Shown: in pieces, positions 53,580 to 62,376 of the stretch
Numbering within the stretch: position 1 is the stretch's first letter
Layout of the letters: the number at the start of each line of letters is the position of its first letter
DNA from: a bacterium
Lineage (GTDB): Bacteria; Zhuqueibacterota; Zhuqueibacteria; Residuimicrobiales; Krinioviventaceae
NCBI GenBank assembly: GCA_029561455.1
Contig: JAKQIY010000085.1
Span: forward strand, 1 to 64,000
Reading direction: 5' to 3'
DNA length: 64,000 bases
Made by a program: the position numbers and the translations under genes
The notes under the pieces: generated by a model
Seen by the model: the letters and a program-made list of their open reading frames with translations, nothing else
Told to the model about the DNA's origin: nothing
The model's database searches: none

Positions 53580-53701
53580 ACTAGCTCCGGCTATTCTGAT
53601 GAATTTCTGATTTATTTAAGATAGTAATAAATTGATATAAAAACAAAGGATTTGGAGCAGTTTGATGAGGATTGTTGCTGTTTTAGGGGTTGAATAGTTA
53701 G

Positions 53702-53808
53702 TAGTTGTCAATTATATGCTATCAGTTTTCAGCTAACAGTTTTCAGCCGTAGGGTGGGATTCTATCCCACCATTTAATTTACTCAAGTTGTCAACTATCA
53801 GTTTTCAG
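53702..53808. repeat. Direct repeats of the TATCAGTTTTCAG type
   Basis: CTATCAGTTTTCAG at 53719-53732, CTAACAGTTTTCAG at 53733-53746 and CTATCAGTTTTCAG at 53795-53808. AGTTGTCAAxTAT precedes both the first and the third copy. They flank the hairpin at 53753-53771. Such short repeats mark intergenic elements and recombination-prone sites. Confidence 0.75.
53753..53771. repeat. Inverted repeat hairpin
   Basis: GGTGGGAT (53753-53760) pairs with ATCCCACC (53764-53771) around TCT. It lies within the direct-repeat block. Could be part of a small mobile or regulatory element. Confidence 0.6.
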
Positions 53809-53843
53809 AGCGGGATTTATTCATCCATATAACCAGCCTGGAA

Positions 53844-53863
53844 CAAGGGGCTTTTACCCCTTG
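53844..53863. repeat. Inverted repeat hairpin
   Basis: CAAGGGG (53844-53850) pairs with CCCCTTG (53857-53863) around a 6-base loop. Same block as above; no T-run on either strand, so probably not a terminator. Confidence 0.55.
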
Positions 53864-54134
53864 CTTCAAGATTATGGGGTGATGGTTTGGGATTTTTAAA
53901 ATTTATAAATATTCCTTGCAACATTCCGTAAAAATAGTATATTTCTGAAATATGGATGGCGGGATGATGAAACCTGGGTGGAAATTAATGCATATAATAT
54001 AAACTTCACTATAATTGTAATTTCCTTTACTTAAACTAATGCAATTTTAATTTTTTGAATTTAATTACTAAACTATTTTAGAAAGTAAAAAATAAAATTC
54101 AAAATTAAAATATGAAAGGATAGAATTAAAAAAT

Positions 54135-57100
54135 ATGTCAAATTTAATAGAAATTACAGGTGAAGATATTGCATTACTTAATGATAGTGATCTTCGTAAC
54201 TTGATAGGTTTATTATGCGAAGCAGATTTTCGATTAGCTGAGCTTTCAATAAAGGGAATAGTATGGGGTGGCTCACAAGATGCAAGTGATGGTGGTCTGG
54301 ATGTTTTTGTGCAAAGTTCAACACCGCCGCCGCAAAATAGTTTTATACCTAGAAATATTACAGGGTACCAAGTAAAAAAATCAAATATTAGACCAAGTAA
54401 AATAATTCAGGAAATGCAACCTAATGGTATTTTACGTGAATCAATTAAATCGCTTATTCAAAATAATGGAGCATATATTATCGTTAGTTCAGGCTCATCT
54501 GTTACAGTATATTACATGAAAAAACGAATTGATATGATGAAGGAAGCTATTAAAAATGAAAGAAATTCCCAAAATTTACATTTAGATTTTTATGATCGCG
54601 GACGCATTGCAACCTGGGTGAGAACACATCCTTCTTTAATTTTATGGGTACGAAATAAAATTGGTCGTCCATTAAACGGATGGAAACCTTATGAAAATTG
54701 GGCAAATGCGCCTGGTGGGATAGAGGAAGAATATCTTTTAGACGATGGCTTGCGATTGTATGATAGAAACAGCAATATTAAAAAGGGAATGAGTGCTTTA
54801 GATGGTATAAAAATCCTCAGAGCCAATCTTTTAATAAATCGTAAATCTGTTCGATTAACAGGTTTGTCTGGCGTTGGCAAAACAAGATTTGTACAGGCTT
54901 TATTTGATGATAGAATTGCTGATAATTCACTCAATCGTTCTCTGGCATTTTATACTGATATGTCCCATAATCCCTCACCTACTCCATCAGAATTTGCTGA
55001 ACAGCTTGTTGCAAAAAGAACCAGGGCTATTCTTATAATAGATAATTGTCCGCAAGAATTGCATCGTCAATTGACTCAGATTTGTACTAAACCTGATTGT
55101 CTTTTGAGCTTATTAACGATCGAATATAATATTCATGATGATCTTCCAGAAGAAACAGATGTGTTTACATTAGAGGCGGCCAGTGATGAAGTTATTGAAA
55201 AATTAATCAACAAACGTTTTAAGCATTTAAGTTTTAGTGATGCCCATATAATTGCCCAATTCTCAGGAGGAAATGCACGAGTAGCAATAGCCCTTTCCAA
55301 TACAGTAGAAAAAGGTGAAACGCTATCTGGTTTTCGGGATAAAGAATTATTCAATAGACTTTTCTATCAACGACAAGGGGAAAATGAAAATTTACAAAAA
55401 TCTGCAGAAGTATGTTCACTTGTTTATTCATTCGAAGGGACAGATACTAAATCAGAAAAATCAGAAATAAAATTTTTAGCTTCTCTTATTGATAAAACAA
55501 GTTCAGATTTATTTAGAGATATTAAAACACTTAGGGACCGGGATTTGATCCAATCGCGTGGGGTATGGAGAGCTATTCTCCCCCATGCAATAGCAAATCG
55601 ACTTGCTAAAGATGCTCTCGAATCCATTCCAAAAGAAATAATTATTGAAGCATTTTCTAATAGCGATTCAGAACGTCTAATTAAATCTTTTAGCCGCAGG
55701 CTTAATTTCCTTCATGATTCTCAGCCAGCAAAAGAGATAGTTGATGACTGGTTAAAAAAAGATGGTTGGCTTGGAAAAGAAAATTGTAATTTTAATGATT
55801 TTGGAATAGATGTATTTATCAATATCGCGCCTGTGTCGCCGGAAAGGACTTTAGAAGCAATAGAACAAGCTGCGAATGTAAATAATGAATTCCTTTTTTC
55901 ATCAAAAGAGAATAAGCATTTTGATGATTTTGTTCAAATTTTATGGCATTTAGCTTACGACCCAGAGTTATTTAATAGAAGTGTAAAATTATTATGCCGT
56001 TTTGCTTTATCAGAAAAAAAGAAAGGGACTAATAATTTATCTTATAATTCACTAAAATCTCTATTCTATTTAAAATGGTCTGGTACCCATGCCCCGATTG
56101 AATTAAGATCCGCATTTATTGTACAGTTAGTTGATGCTATAAACATTGACCAACAGGAATTAGGTCTTTTTCTGTTGGATGCTACTCTGGAAACAGGGTT
56201 TATTTCTCAAATATATAATTATAGTTTTGGAGCAAGATCAAGAAACATTGGTTATTACCCTAAAACACCAAAAGAATATATCTGTTGGTTTGAAACTTTT
56301 ATAAGTATTTGTACACGATTAGCTCTTTCAGGTCTACCAATAGCCAGAAAAGCACGGAAGGTTTTATCCGACAATTTGCATGGTTTATGGATAAATGCCG
56401 AGATGTATGATACTATTGAAACTTCTGTAAAACAAATTAATGATCAACAAGCATGGAATGAGGGTTGGATTGCTATTCGAGGTATAATACGGTATTATAA
56501 TAAGCATGATAAAAAAGGGATTACAAAAAAACTTTTAGAACTGGAAAAACATATAAAACCCAAAAATCTTTTGGAACAAGCACGTACTTATGCATTATCG
56601 GAATCAGACCAGTCACATGCATTTGATTTATTTGATGATTATGAAGATAAAAATAAACCATCCGAAAGTTTTAAACGATTTTCAGAAACAATAAGAAAAA
56701 TTGGTTCACAAGTTGCACAAGATATGGAAACATTTAATACTTTATTACCTGAGTTAGTTTCTACTAATAATCCAAGATTGTCTAATTTTGGGGAAGGATT
56801 AGCAGTAGGGTGTAGCGATAAACAAAAAATATGGCTAAAATTATATTCTCAACTTGAAAAGACTCCAATTGAAAAACGTTCAATTAATATATTTATTGGT
56901 TTTTTATCTTCATGCGCAAAAAGTGACCTTGTAATTTTTAACTCAATACTTGATAAATTAATAAATGATGAGCTATTAGGGGAATGGTTACCAATTTTTC
57001 AAACTTTCACATTAATTGATAAAAAAGGTGTTGAACGATTGCACAAAGCTTTAGATAATGGTAAGTTCAAGATAAAAAAGTTTGAATATTTAGCTTATGG

Positions 57101-57983
57101 AAGAGTTCATGAATCAATTAATGATAATGATCTAGCCAACCTATTAAGTAAAATCATTCAAAAAAAAGATGGTATTGAGGTTGTTATCGAAATCCTGAAA
57201 ATGAGATTCTTCAGATCAGATGACAAAAAACAAAAACATTCAAAAAGTTTAATTGCAGTATCACGTAAAGCACTGTCAAGTTTTACCTGTATTGACAAGC
57301 AAAGGATGCATGATAATGATAATAATGATTATGCTCTTGCAAAAATAGCACAAATAAGTCTTATTGGACAAGATAGTAAAGATGCTGCCAGATTAATATA
57401 TCGACAAATTGTAAGTGCAATAATTAACAATCAAATTTATACTAATAACTACTCAGCATTACTTAACAGTCTAGCCCAAATTCAACCTTACATTTTTTTA
57501 GATGAGTTCCTTGGTAATGAAAAAATAATTAGAAGCCAAAGGGGTTGGTTATGTTTTGATGACTTAAATATAAATAGAAATCCATTAAGCCAGATATCAA
57601 TTGATGATATTATTAAATGGTGTGACGAAAATCCAGATAATAATTATCCATTAATTACGTCAGTAATTGAACTTTTCAAAGGTTCACCAGAAAATAAAGA
57701 GTTGCATTGGAATCCAGTTTTATTTACTATCTTTGAGAAAGCCCCAAACTTGACTATTGTTCTAAATCAACTTGCAGACAGAATAGAACCACATTCTTGG
57801 AGTGGTTCAAAAGTCAATATTTTACAACCAAGAGCAGAATTAATTCAAAAATTATGTAAAAATGATAACGAAGAAATTAGAATATGGGCAGAAAAACAAT
57901 ACTCTGATTTACTAAAGACAATAAAAGACTATACAGAATATGAAAAGAATATTTATTCAAAACATGATGAGTGCTTTGAGTAA
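54135..57983 (+). CDS. PD-(D/E)XK nuclease - STAND NTPase fusion (Avs-like defence protein candidate)
   Basis: A 1282-residue cytoplasmic protein, AT-rich unlike its neighbours. The N-terminal domain (about 1-170) has E29, then GGLDV with D56, then GYQVKKS with Q79 and K81, the PD-(D/E)XK/Mrr-like nuclease pattern. A P-loop NTPase follows: Walker A GLSGVGKT at 243-250, Walker B AILIIDN at 298-304, and STAND-like sensor and arm regions with TLIEYN-like LLTIEYNIHDD. The remainder (about 480-1282) is helical, probably a TPR/HEAT-like sensor. Nuclease-STAND-sensor layout is that of Avs antiphage proteins, in which phage protein binding triggers oligomerisation and DNA cleavage. Immune function is inferred. 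Sequence family not recognised. AAAGGA is 13 bases from the ATG, a long spacing. Confidence 0.75.
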   Translation: MSNLIEITGEDIALLNDSDLRNLIGLLCEADFRLAELSIKGIVWGGSQDASDGGLDVFVQSSTPPPQNSFIPRNITGYQVKKSNIRPSKIIQEMQPNGILRESIKSLIQNNGAYIIVSSGSSVTVYYMKKRIDMMKEAIKNERNSQNLHLDFYDRGRIATWVRTHPSLILWVRNKIGRPLNGWKPYENWANAPGGIEEEYLLDDGLRLYDRNSNIKKGMSALDGIKILRANLLINRKSVRLTGLSGVGKTRFVQALFDDRIADNSLNRSLAFYTDMSHNPSPTPSEFAEQLVAKRTRAILIIDNCPQELHRQLTQICTKPDCLLSLLTIEYNIHDDLPEETDVFTLEAASDEVIEKLINKRFKHLSFSDAHIIAQFSGGNARVAIALSNTVEKGETLSGFRDKELFNRLFYQRQGENENLQKSAEVCSLVYSFEGTDTKSEKSEIKFLASLIDKTSSDLFRDIKTLRDRDLIQSRGVWRAILPHAIANRLAKDALESIPKEIIIEAFSNSDSERLIKSFSRRLNFLHDSQPAKEIVDDWLKKDGWLGKENCNFNDFGIDVFINIAPVSPERTLEAIEQAANVNNEFLFSSKENKHFDDFVQILWHLAYDPELFNRSVKLLCRFALSEKKKGTNNLSYNSLKSLFYLKWSGTHAPIELRSAFIVQLVDAINIDQQELGLFLLDATLETGFISQIYNYSFGARSRNIGYYPKTPKEYICWFETFISICTRLALSGLPIARKARKVLSDNLHGLWINAEMYDTIETSVKQINDQQAWNEGWIAIRGIIRYYNKHDKKGITKKLLELEKHIKPKNLLEQARTYALSESDQSHAFDLFDDYEDKNKPSESFKRFSETIRKIGSQVAQDMETFNTLLPELVSTNNPRLSNFGEGLAVGCSDKQKIWLKLYSQLEKTPIEKRSINIFIGFLSSCAKSDLVIFNSILDKLINDELLGEWLPIFQTFTLIDKKGVERLHKALDNGKFKIKKFEYLAYGRVHESINDNDLANLLSKIIQKKDGIEVVIEILKMRFFRSDDKKQKHSKSLIAVSRKALSSFTCIDKQRMHDNDNNDYALAKIAQISLIGQDSKDAARLIYRQIVSAIINNQIYTNNYSALLNSLAQIQPYIFLDEFLGNEKIIRSQRGWLCFDDLNINRNPLSQISIDDIIKWCDENPDNNYPLITSVIELFKGSPENKELHWNPVLFTIFEKAPNLTIVLNQLADRIEPHSWSGSKVNILQPRAELIQKLCKNDNEEIRIWAEKQYSDLLKTIKDYTEYEKNIYSKHDECFE

Positions 57984-58144
57984 GGTGGTTTACCTAATAG
58001 ATATTATTTTTAATTCTAATATTTCATAACACATAAGTTAATCCCTGTCAATCCGTGGCAAAAAATAGCTTGTCACTTTTTCTGCAGGGCAATAACAATC
58101 GCCAGGCAGAATAATCTATAGGATTTAATCAAACAGAGGTCATC

Positions 58145-58297
58145 ATGAAAAAGCAGGCAATCATTCTTTTACTGGTCATAACCGCGCTCCTTTCCTGCGA
58201 ACGAATTATTGACATTATTATCAATCCCCGGCTTATTGCTCCTTGTGCTAAAATGAGTAGTATATTCATTTGTTACACTGGGCATAGCAGATCATAA
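58145..58297 (+). CDS. Small lipoprotein (50 residues)
   Basis: A 50-residue reading frame with AGAGGT upstream and a clean lipoprotein signal: MKKQAIILLLVITALLSCE, with lipobox LLSC and Cys18 as the acylation site. The mature part (ERIIDIIINPRLIAPCAKMSS...) is only 33 residues and has two more cysteines, so it may be a small membrane-anchored protein or a truncated remnant of a longer lipoprotein. No family recognised. It lies 161 bases after the nuclease-STAND gene. Confidence 0.6.
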   Translation: MKKQAIILLLVITALLSCERIIDIIINPRLIAPCAKMSSIFICYTGHSRS

Positions 58298-58475
58298 AAA
58301 CCGATTTACCAAAAACTTTTTTTTTGAAAATTGAATATTAACTTTAAAGAAAATGTTTTAAAATAAAAATTCATCCGAAAATTCAACGCTTTCATTCACA
58401 TCAGCTTTCCCCTTTCCCCCGGTCATAAAATTTAATTCAATTCATTTACTCCATTATAAAATAAAGGAGAAAAAA

Positions 58476-59642
58476 ATGAAGACAAGGTTAAGTTTGTTTG
58501 TATATGTTTTTGTAACGGCTGCAAGCCTACTGTTATCTGCTGTTGTACTTGTGGCCCAGGAAAACCAACCACAGAATATTACATGTCCCCAATGTGGCTA
58601 TATAAACCAGGGGACCAATAAATTCTGTATCAATTGCGGCGCTGCTTTGCAGCCGGTGCAGGCTAATGCGGTAAAATCGCCCGAGCAGCATACCCTGCCC
58701 ACAATACCCCCCCGGCAGGATGAGAAAAAAATCCAACCGTCCCAAAACAATATTGCCCCGGCAAAATCTGAAATCAAGTTGCGCAAGGTACAAAACGAAA
58801 AATTATATGAAGGCCCGGTTGATCCCCGTCGGTTGTTTCTGATTCCCACAGCCGAAGTACTTAATTCCCTTGAAGTCGCTATTGGCGGCGGTAGTATCAT
58901 TGGTGAAATGAAAGAAGAAAAACGTCCGTTCCTGGGCAGGATAAGTATGGGTTTAGGAGATATTGCAGAAATTGAAGCCAGCACGGTGGGTATCGTAAGC
59001 GGCCTCGCCAAAGGCTCTGCGGCAATTCCAACCGCCGCATTTAAGCTTAAATTTATCGGTGAGCAGAATAAATTCCCCTATATCGGCCTGGCTGGGGCGC
59101 TGCGCAGTTCTTTATGGCATTCCGAAGAGCGGGGTAATATTAAATTCCAGAAACGGGTTTCAACCCTTTATTTTGTTGGTTCGAAAACTATAAACAATTT
59201 TAGCGCCCACGCCGGAATTGGTATCAATGATCTAAGGATTAGAACCAAAAACACAAAAACCGACGCCCTGCTCTCTCCCACTCCCGAAGAGGTTGAAAAA
59301 ACCGATAAAGATTATGTGAATAAAAATGTTATCAGTCCCCTTGTGGGAGTCATGTTCAAAGTTAACCCCAAAACCAGTTTAATGATGGAATTTGAGTATA
59401 TACCTGAATACATCTTTGATGAAAAAAGTTTTGAGGTATCGACAGATAAAATTAACACAGTATGGATGGTTATTGCCGGCGTGCGCTTTTTTATTTTGGA
59501 CTGGTTGCCGCTCGATACCGGAGTGCTGTACCGTAGCGATTATCATGGCATTGGCGATATGCACATCCAGGCCGGGCTGAATGTAAATTTGCCTTTGCCC
59601 AGGATTTTCAAAAACATGTCCCGCCCTGCTGAAAATAACTAG
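58476..59642 (+). CDS. Exported zinc-ribbon protein with outer-membrane barrel-like C-terminus
   Basis: A 388-residue exported protein; AAGGAG precedes the start. A signal peptide (ending LVAQ) is followed at once by a zinc ribbon C37-P-Q-C40...C51-I-N-C54, of the kind usually seen in cytoplasmic proteins. A Pro/Gln-rich linker leads to a beta-rich region (about 105-388: GEMKEEKRPFLGRISMGLGDIAEIEAST, GVLYRSDYHGIGDMHIQAGLNVNLPL) that looks like an outer-membrane barrel. No named family is recognised. Zinc could bind in the periplasm if the thiols stay reduced. The next gene has the same ribbon and may be a functional partner. Confidence 0.75.
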   Translation: MKTRLSLFVYVFVTAASLLLSAVVLVAQENQPQNITCPQCGYINQGTNKFCINCGAALQPVQANAVKSPEQHTLPTIPPRQDEKKIQPSQNNIAPAKSEIKLRKVQNEKLYEGPVDPRRLFLIPTAEVLNSLEVAIGGGSIIGEMKEEKRPFLGRISMGLGDIAEIEASTVGIVSGLAKGSAAIPTAAFKLKFIGEQNKFPYIGLAGALRSSLWHSEERGNIKFQKRVSTLYFVGSKTINNFSAHAGIGINDLRIRTKNTKTDALLSPTPEEVEKTDKDYVNKNVISPLVGVMFKVNPKTSLMMEFEYIPEYIFDEKSFEVSTDKINTVWMVIAGVRFFILDWLPLDTGVLYRSDYHGIGDMHIQAGLNVNLPLPRIFKNMSRPAENN

Positions 59643-59714
59643 TTATTAAGCTTTTGTACAAAAGTATTAATGGCAGGGTTAACAGAACCACACAGAGATT
59701 TGAGGTCATTATCA

Positions 59715-60341
59715 ATGAAAACATATATTACTCATTCATTCATTGAATATATAATCATTTCAATTATTTTCCTGCTGCTGTTTATTCTTGTATTCCCTGC
59801 TATCATTCATGGTCGGCAGCAGGAAAGTGTTTATTGTCCGCAGTGCGGAACCCGTAATTCAGTTACTGCCAAATTCTGTTCAAATTGCGGTTACCGGTTT
59901 ACTGAACAGGGGGAAAAAGCAGATACACTGCAAGTTAAAATGACAGTTCCACTTCCCGATTCCACAGGGTCACAACCCTCCCCCAAGACAGCAGTCGTAG
60001 CCATACCCGATTCTTTACATGCAGATACAGAAACAGAATATGAACTGAAAGCGAAAGCATATTATATTACCGCGGTGGAATTATTTGAAAAAGGTAATTA
60101 TCAAAATGCGATTATTGTGTTTGACAAAGTTATCAAAGACTATCCAAACAGCAAATATGCGTCTGCTGCGCCCATAATGATCAAATCCTGTTATACTCTG
60201 AAAAATGCGCCCGCCTCCAAAGTTGAGGAACCAGTACAGGAGAAAAAATCAGATTCCGGCAGCAGCTTTTTTGCCGGTATGCTTGGCGGGATTGCCGGGG
60301 TCTTGTTACTGGTGGCAATATTACTGGCTAACGTCGATTGA
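59715..60341 (+). CDS. Exported zinc-ribbon protein with TPR-like repeat and C-terminal helix
   Basis: A 208-residue protein; ATG 59715 is preceded by GAGG. A hydrophobic N-terminus (IIISIIFLLLFILVFPAI) is followed by a zinc ribbon C41-P-Q-C44...C55-S-N-C58 nearly identical in pattern to that of the upstream protein. A linker and a TPR-like segment (KAKAYYITAVELFEKGNYQNAIIVFDKVIKDYPNSKYASAAP, the CpoB/YbgF-type repeat) follow. The protein ends in a membrane helix (FFAGMLGGIAGVLLLVAILLA). Both ends may therefore be in the membrane with the middle in the periplasm. Function unknown. Confidence 0.75.
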   Translation: MKTYITHSFIEYIIISIIFLLLFILVFPAIIHGRQQESVYCPQCGTRNSVTAKFCSNCGYRFTEQGEKADTLQVKMTVPLPDSTGSQPSPKTAVVAIPDSLHADTETEYELKAKAYYITAVELFEKGNYQNAIIVFDKVIKDYPNSKYASAAPIMIKSCYTLKNAPASKVEEPVQEKKSDSGSSFFAGMLGGIAGVLLLVAILLANVD

Positions 60342-60568
60342 ACAGCGCCCGTCGGTTTCAGAGTCAACTAACTATGGAAATACAAAATTTTTCCACAAAA
60401 TTCTTTTGTGCTTCCCAACAGTAATTGCAGAAACACAACACTGTACCCCGGCCGATAATCGTTTCTTTACCCACCTTGTATTCAACGGCTAGTTCAGGGT
60501 ATTTGTTACCTGAAGTACGGATGGTTTCAGGCCGGTTTTTTCAAGATTCAAAGAATCTGCACCTGTTG

Positions 60569-62173
60569 CTATCTGACGTACACCATTTTTATCACCTGCC
60601 GTTGCCCGGCGCATTGCAGCACGCCAAAATAGACGCCGCTGGTTGTCTGGATATTATTATTATCAGCGCCGTTCCATATCACAGCGTTACGGCCGGACTG
60701 CACATAGTCGTTGAGTAATGACCGTACCAACCGCCCCTGCAGATCATAGATATTTACCGTTAAATACCCCGGCGCCGGACTGGTAAACTGCAATGATGTG
60801 GAATGGTTAAAAGGATTGGGATAATTGGCAAGTTCAAGATCATACCGATCGGTGCGATCGTTCTCAATAATGTTAGTGTGGCAGCCCTGACCGTATTTAC
60901 CAATTGTAACGCCATTCTCTCCGGCATTAAGACAGGGCGAGCCTGCGCGCAAGCTATAGTCGCCGCTATCCGGGTTGCAGAATAACGGGTCGCCGGTTAT
61001 ATTATGCTCCTGCCAGTCCAGCAAGGAGAATTGACTGGTGGTAACAGACTGGATATTGTTTTGCACATCTGAATAATCAATATACAGGTTGCCGCCCAGT
61101 CCGTTGACATTTTGCAATTCTATCTGCCAGTCATTGCCCCATAGAATAGAATTCAAAACCCGCGCGTTCCCGCCGCCGCTTACCAGCAGGTTAGGGTACT
61201 CATCATGCGCATGATTGATCAGTGTGCAATTAAGAATATCTACCCTTGTTTTATTGGCGACATGGATAGCGCGGTGCACCAGGGAATCTCCCGGAGTTAC
61301 TGCCGGTTCGTGAGTAAACAGGCAATTGCTAATAGTCCCGCTTGCCTTGCCATAACAAAACAGCGTCACAGCGTCATCGGTTTTGGCGGCGCCGGAAAAA
61401 TCGCAGTTCTCTATTGTAAAAGTACAATGCAGTCCCGATAAAACCACACAAGTCACTTCAAAATTCTTGTTATATTCCTGTATTATATAACTGCCAACAG
61501 CGCCGGCCTGGTTATTGTAAAAATAACAGTCCTTGATCAACACATCAACACCTGCGGCGTTGGAGAATGAAGTCTTGAAGGCCAGGGCGCCGCCATAATT
61601 GGACGCATAATTCCCATCAAACCGGCAGTTACTGATCACAACCCGGTTGTTCAGCGCCGAATCGGCATTGGTAAAGACCAGCGCGCCGCCCCGCGACCAT
61701 TGATAGGTCTCCGCCCTGTTGTGCATAAAAATGCAATTCGTAATCGTCAAGTCGGCAGAGGCGGCTATGATACCGCCGCCAAAAGAATTGGTATACCCGT
61801 CTTTGATTGTAAAGCCTTCCAGATGCAGCGAACCGCCGGATACTTTAATAACACTGTATTCATTATTACCATTGATCTCCGTTAATTGCGGGCCTTGTAA
61901 ACTTTTGATAATCAGAGATTTGTTCAGTAACTCAATCCGCTCGGTATACACCCCTTCATTCACCACAATCGTATCCGGGGTGGTTGCTATTTTTATAGCC
62001 TTGTTAATGGATAAATAGGGGCTGTCAATGGCCCCGGTTCCGGTCTGGTCGCTACCTAGTTTGGCGACGTAAATTTTATTGCCGGTTGCAGCGCCGGCAC
62101 CAGACTGTAAAACAAGCAACAAAAGGCAGATATGAAATACCCATACCATTTTTATAACATTATAATTTTTCAT
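60569..62173 (-). CDS. Secreted right-handed beta-helix protein with sorting domain
   Basis: A 534-residue exported protein. A signal peptide (ICLLLLVLQSGAGA) is followed by a DUF1565/pectate-lyase-like start (IYVAKLGSDQTGTGAIDSPYLSINKAIKIATTPDTIVVNEGVYTE) and beta-helix coils with repeated Asn-Cys ladders (LTITNCIFMHN, VVISNCRFDGNYASNYGGALAF, VLIKDCYFYNNQAG, FTIENCDFSG, ISNCLFTHEP), then GDPLFCNPDSGDYSLRAGSPCLNAG and a sorting domain (YPNPFNHSTSLQF to VIKMVYVR). The Asn-Cys pattern is typical of parallel beta-helix surface proteins. Probably surface-bound; substrate unknown. Confidence 0.88.
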   Translation of the reverse strand: MKNYNVIKMVWVFHICLLLLVLQSGAGAATGNKIYVAKLGSDQTGTGAIDSPYLSINKAIKIATTPDTIVVNEGVYTERIELLNKSLIIKSLQGPQLTEINGNNEYSVIKVSGGSLHLEGFTIKDGYTNSFGGGIIAASADLTITNCIFMHNRAETYQWSRGGALVFTNADSALNNRVVISNCRFDGNYASNYGGALAFKTSFSNAAGVDVLIKDCYFYNNQAGAVGSYIIQEYNKNFEVTCVVLSGLHCTFTIENCDFSGAAKTDDAVTLFCYGKASGTISNCLFTHEPAVTPGDSLVHRAIHVANKTRVDILNCTLINHAHDEYPNLLVSGGGNARVLNSILWGNDWQIELQNVNGLGGNLYIDYSDVQNNIQSVTTSQFSLLDWQEHNITGDPLFCNPDSGDYSLRAGSPCLNAGENGVTIGKYGQGCHTNIIENDRTDRYDLELANYPNPFNHSTSLQFTSPAPGYLTVNIYDLQGRLVRSLLNDYVQSGRNAVIWNGADNNNIQTTSGVYFGVLQCAGQRQVIKMVYVR

Positions 62174-62225
62174 TTACTGTCCATGTTTGTATTTATCCTC
62201 AGCACATCCGAATTTTACTTTTAAC

Positions 62226-62277
62226 AATCCCGGCACACTAACAAAAACCTGGTTTTGTTTATGAAAATTCCGGGATT
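62226..62277. promoter_or_regulatory. Nested inverted repeat between divergent genes
   Basis: AATCCCGG (62226-62233) pairs with CCGGGATT (62270-62277), and inside it AACAAAAACC (62240-62249) pairs with GGTTTTGTT (62251-62259) with one bulge. It lies between the divergent beta-helix and GH5 genes and could be a regulatory structure. No known operator is recognised. Confidence 0.35.
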
Positions 62278-62376
62278 ATTTAGTCTCCCGGAAACTGAAT
62301 TGAAAAAAAATATAATGAATTGTATTTTAAATTATTAAATTAGTCGGTACATAAAACACATTACAGGAAGATCATC

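Larger units (their letters stand above)
53580..54134. other. Repeat-bearing intergenic region before the defence-like gene
   Basis: A 555-base gap between the divergent peptidase and nuclease-STAND genes. It contains the TCAGTTTTCAG repeats (53702-53808), two hairpins (53753-53771 and 53844-53863) and then a markedly AT-rich leader with AAAGGA at 54116. No gene was recognised. Confidence 0.65.

Noticed and set aside
53702-53808. CRISPR array
   Set aside because: There are only three short, unevenly spaced copies and no spacer-repeat regularity.
60205-60492. 95-residue + strand open frame over the end of the zinc-ribbon/TPR gene
   Set aside because: It is in another frame of a supported gene and has no recognisable features.
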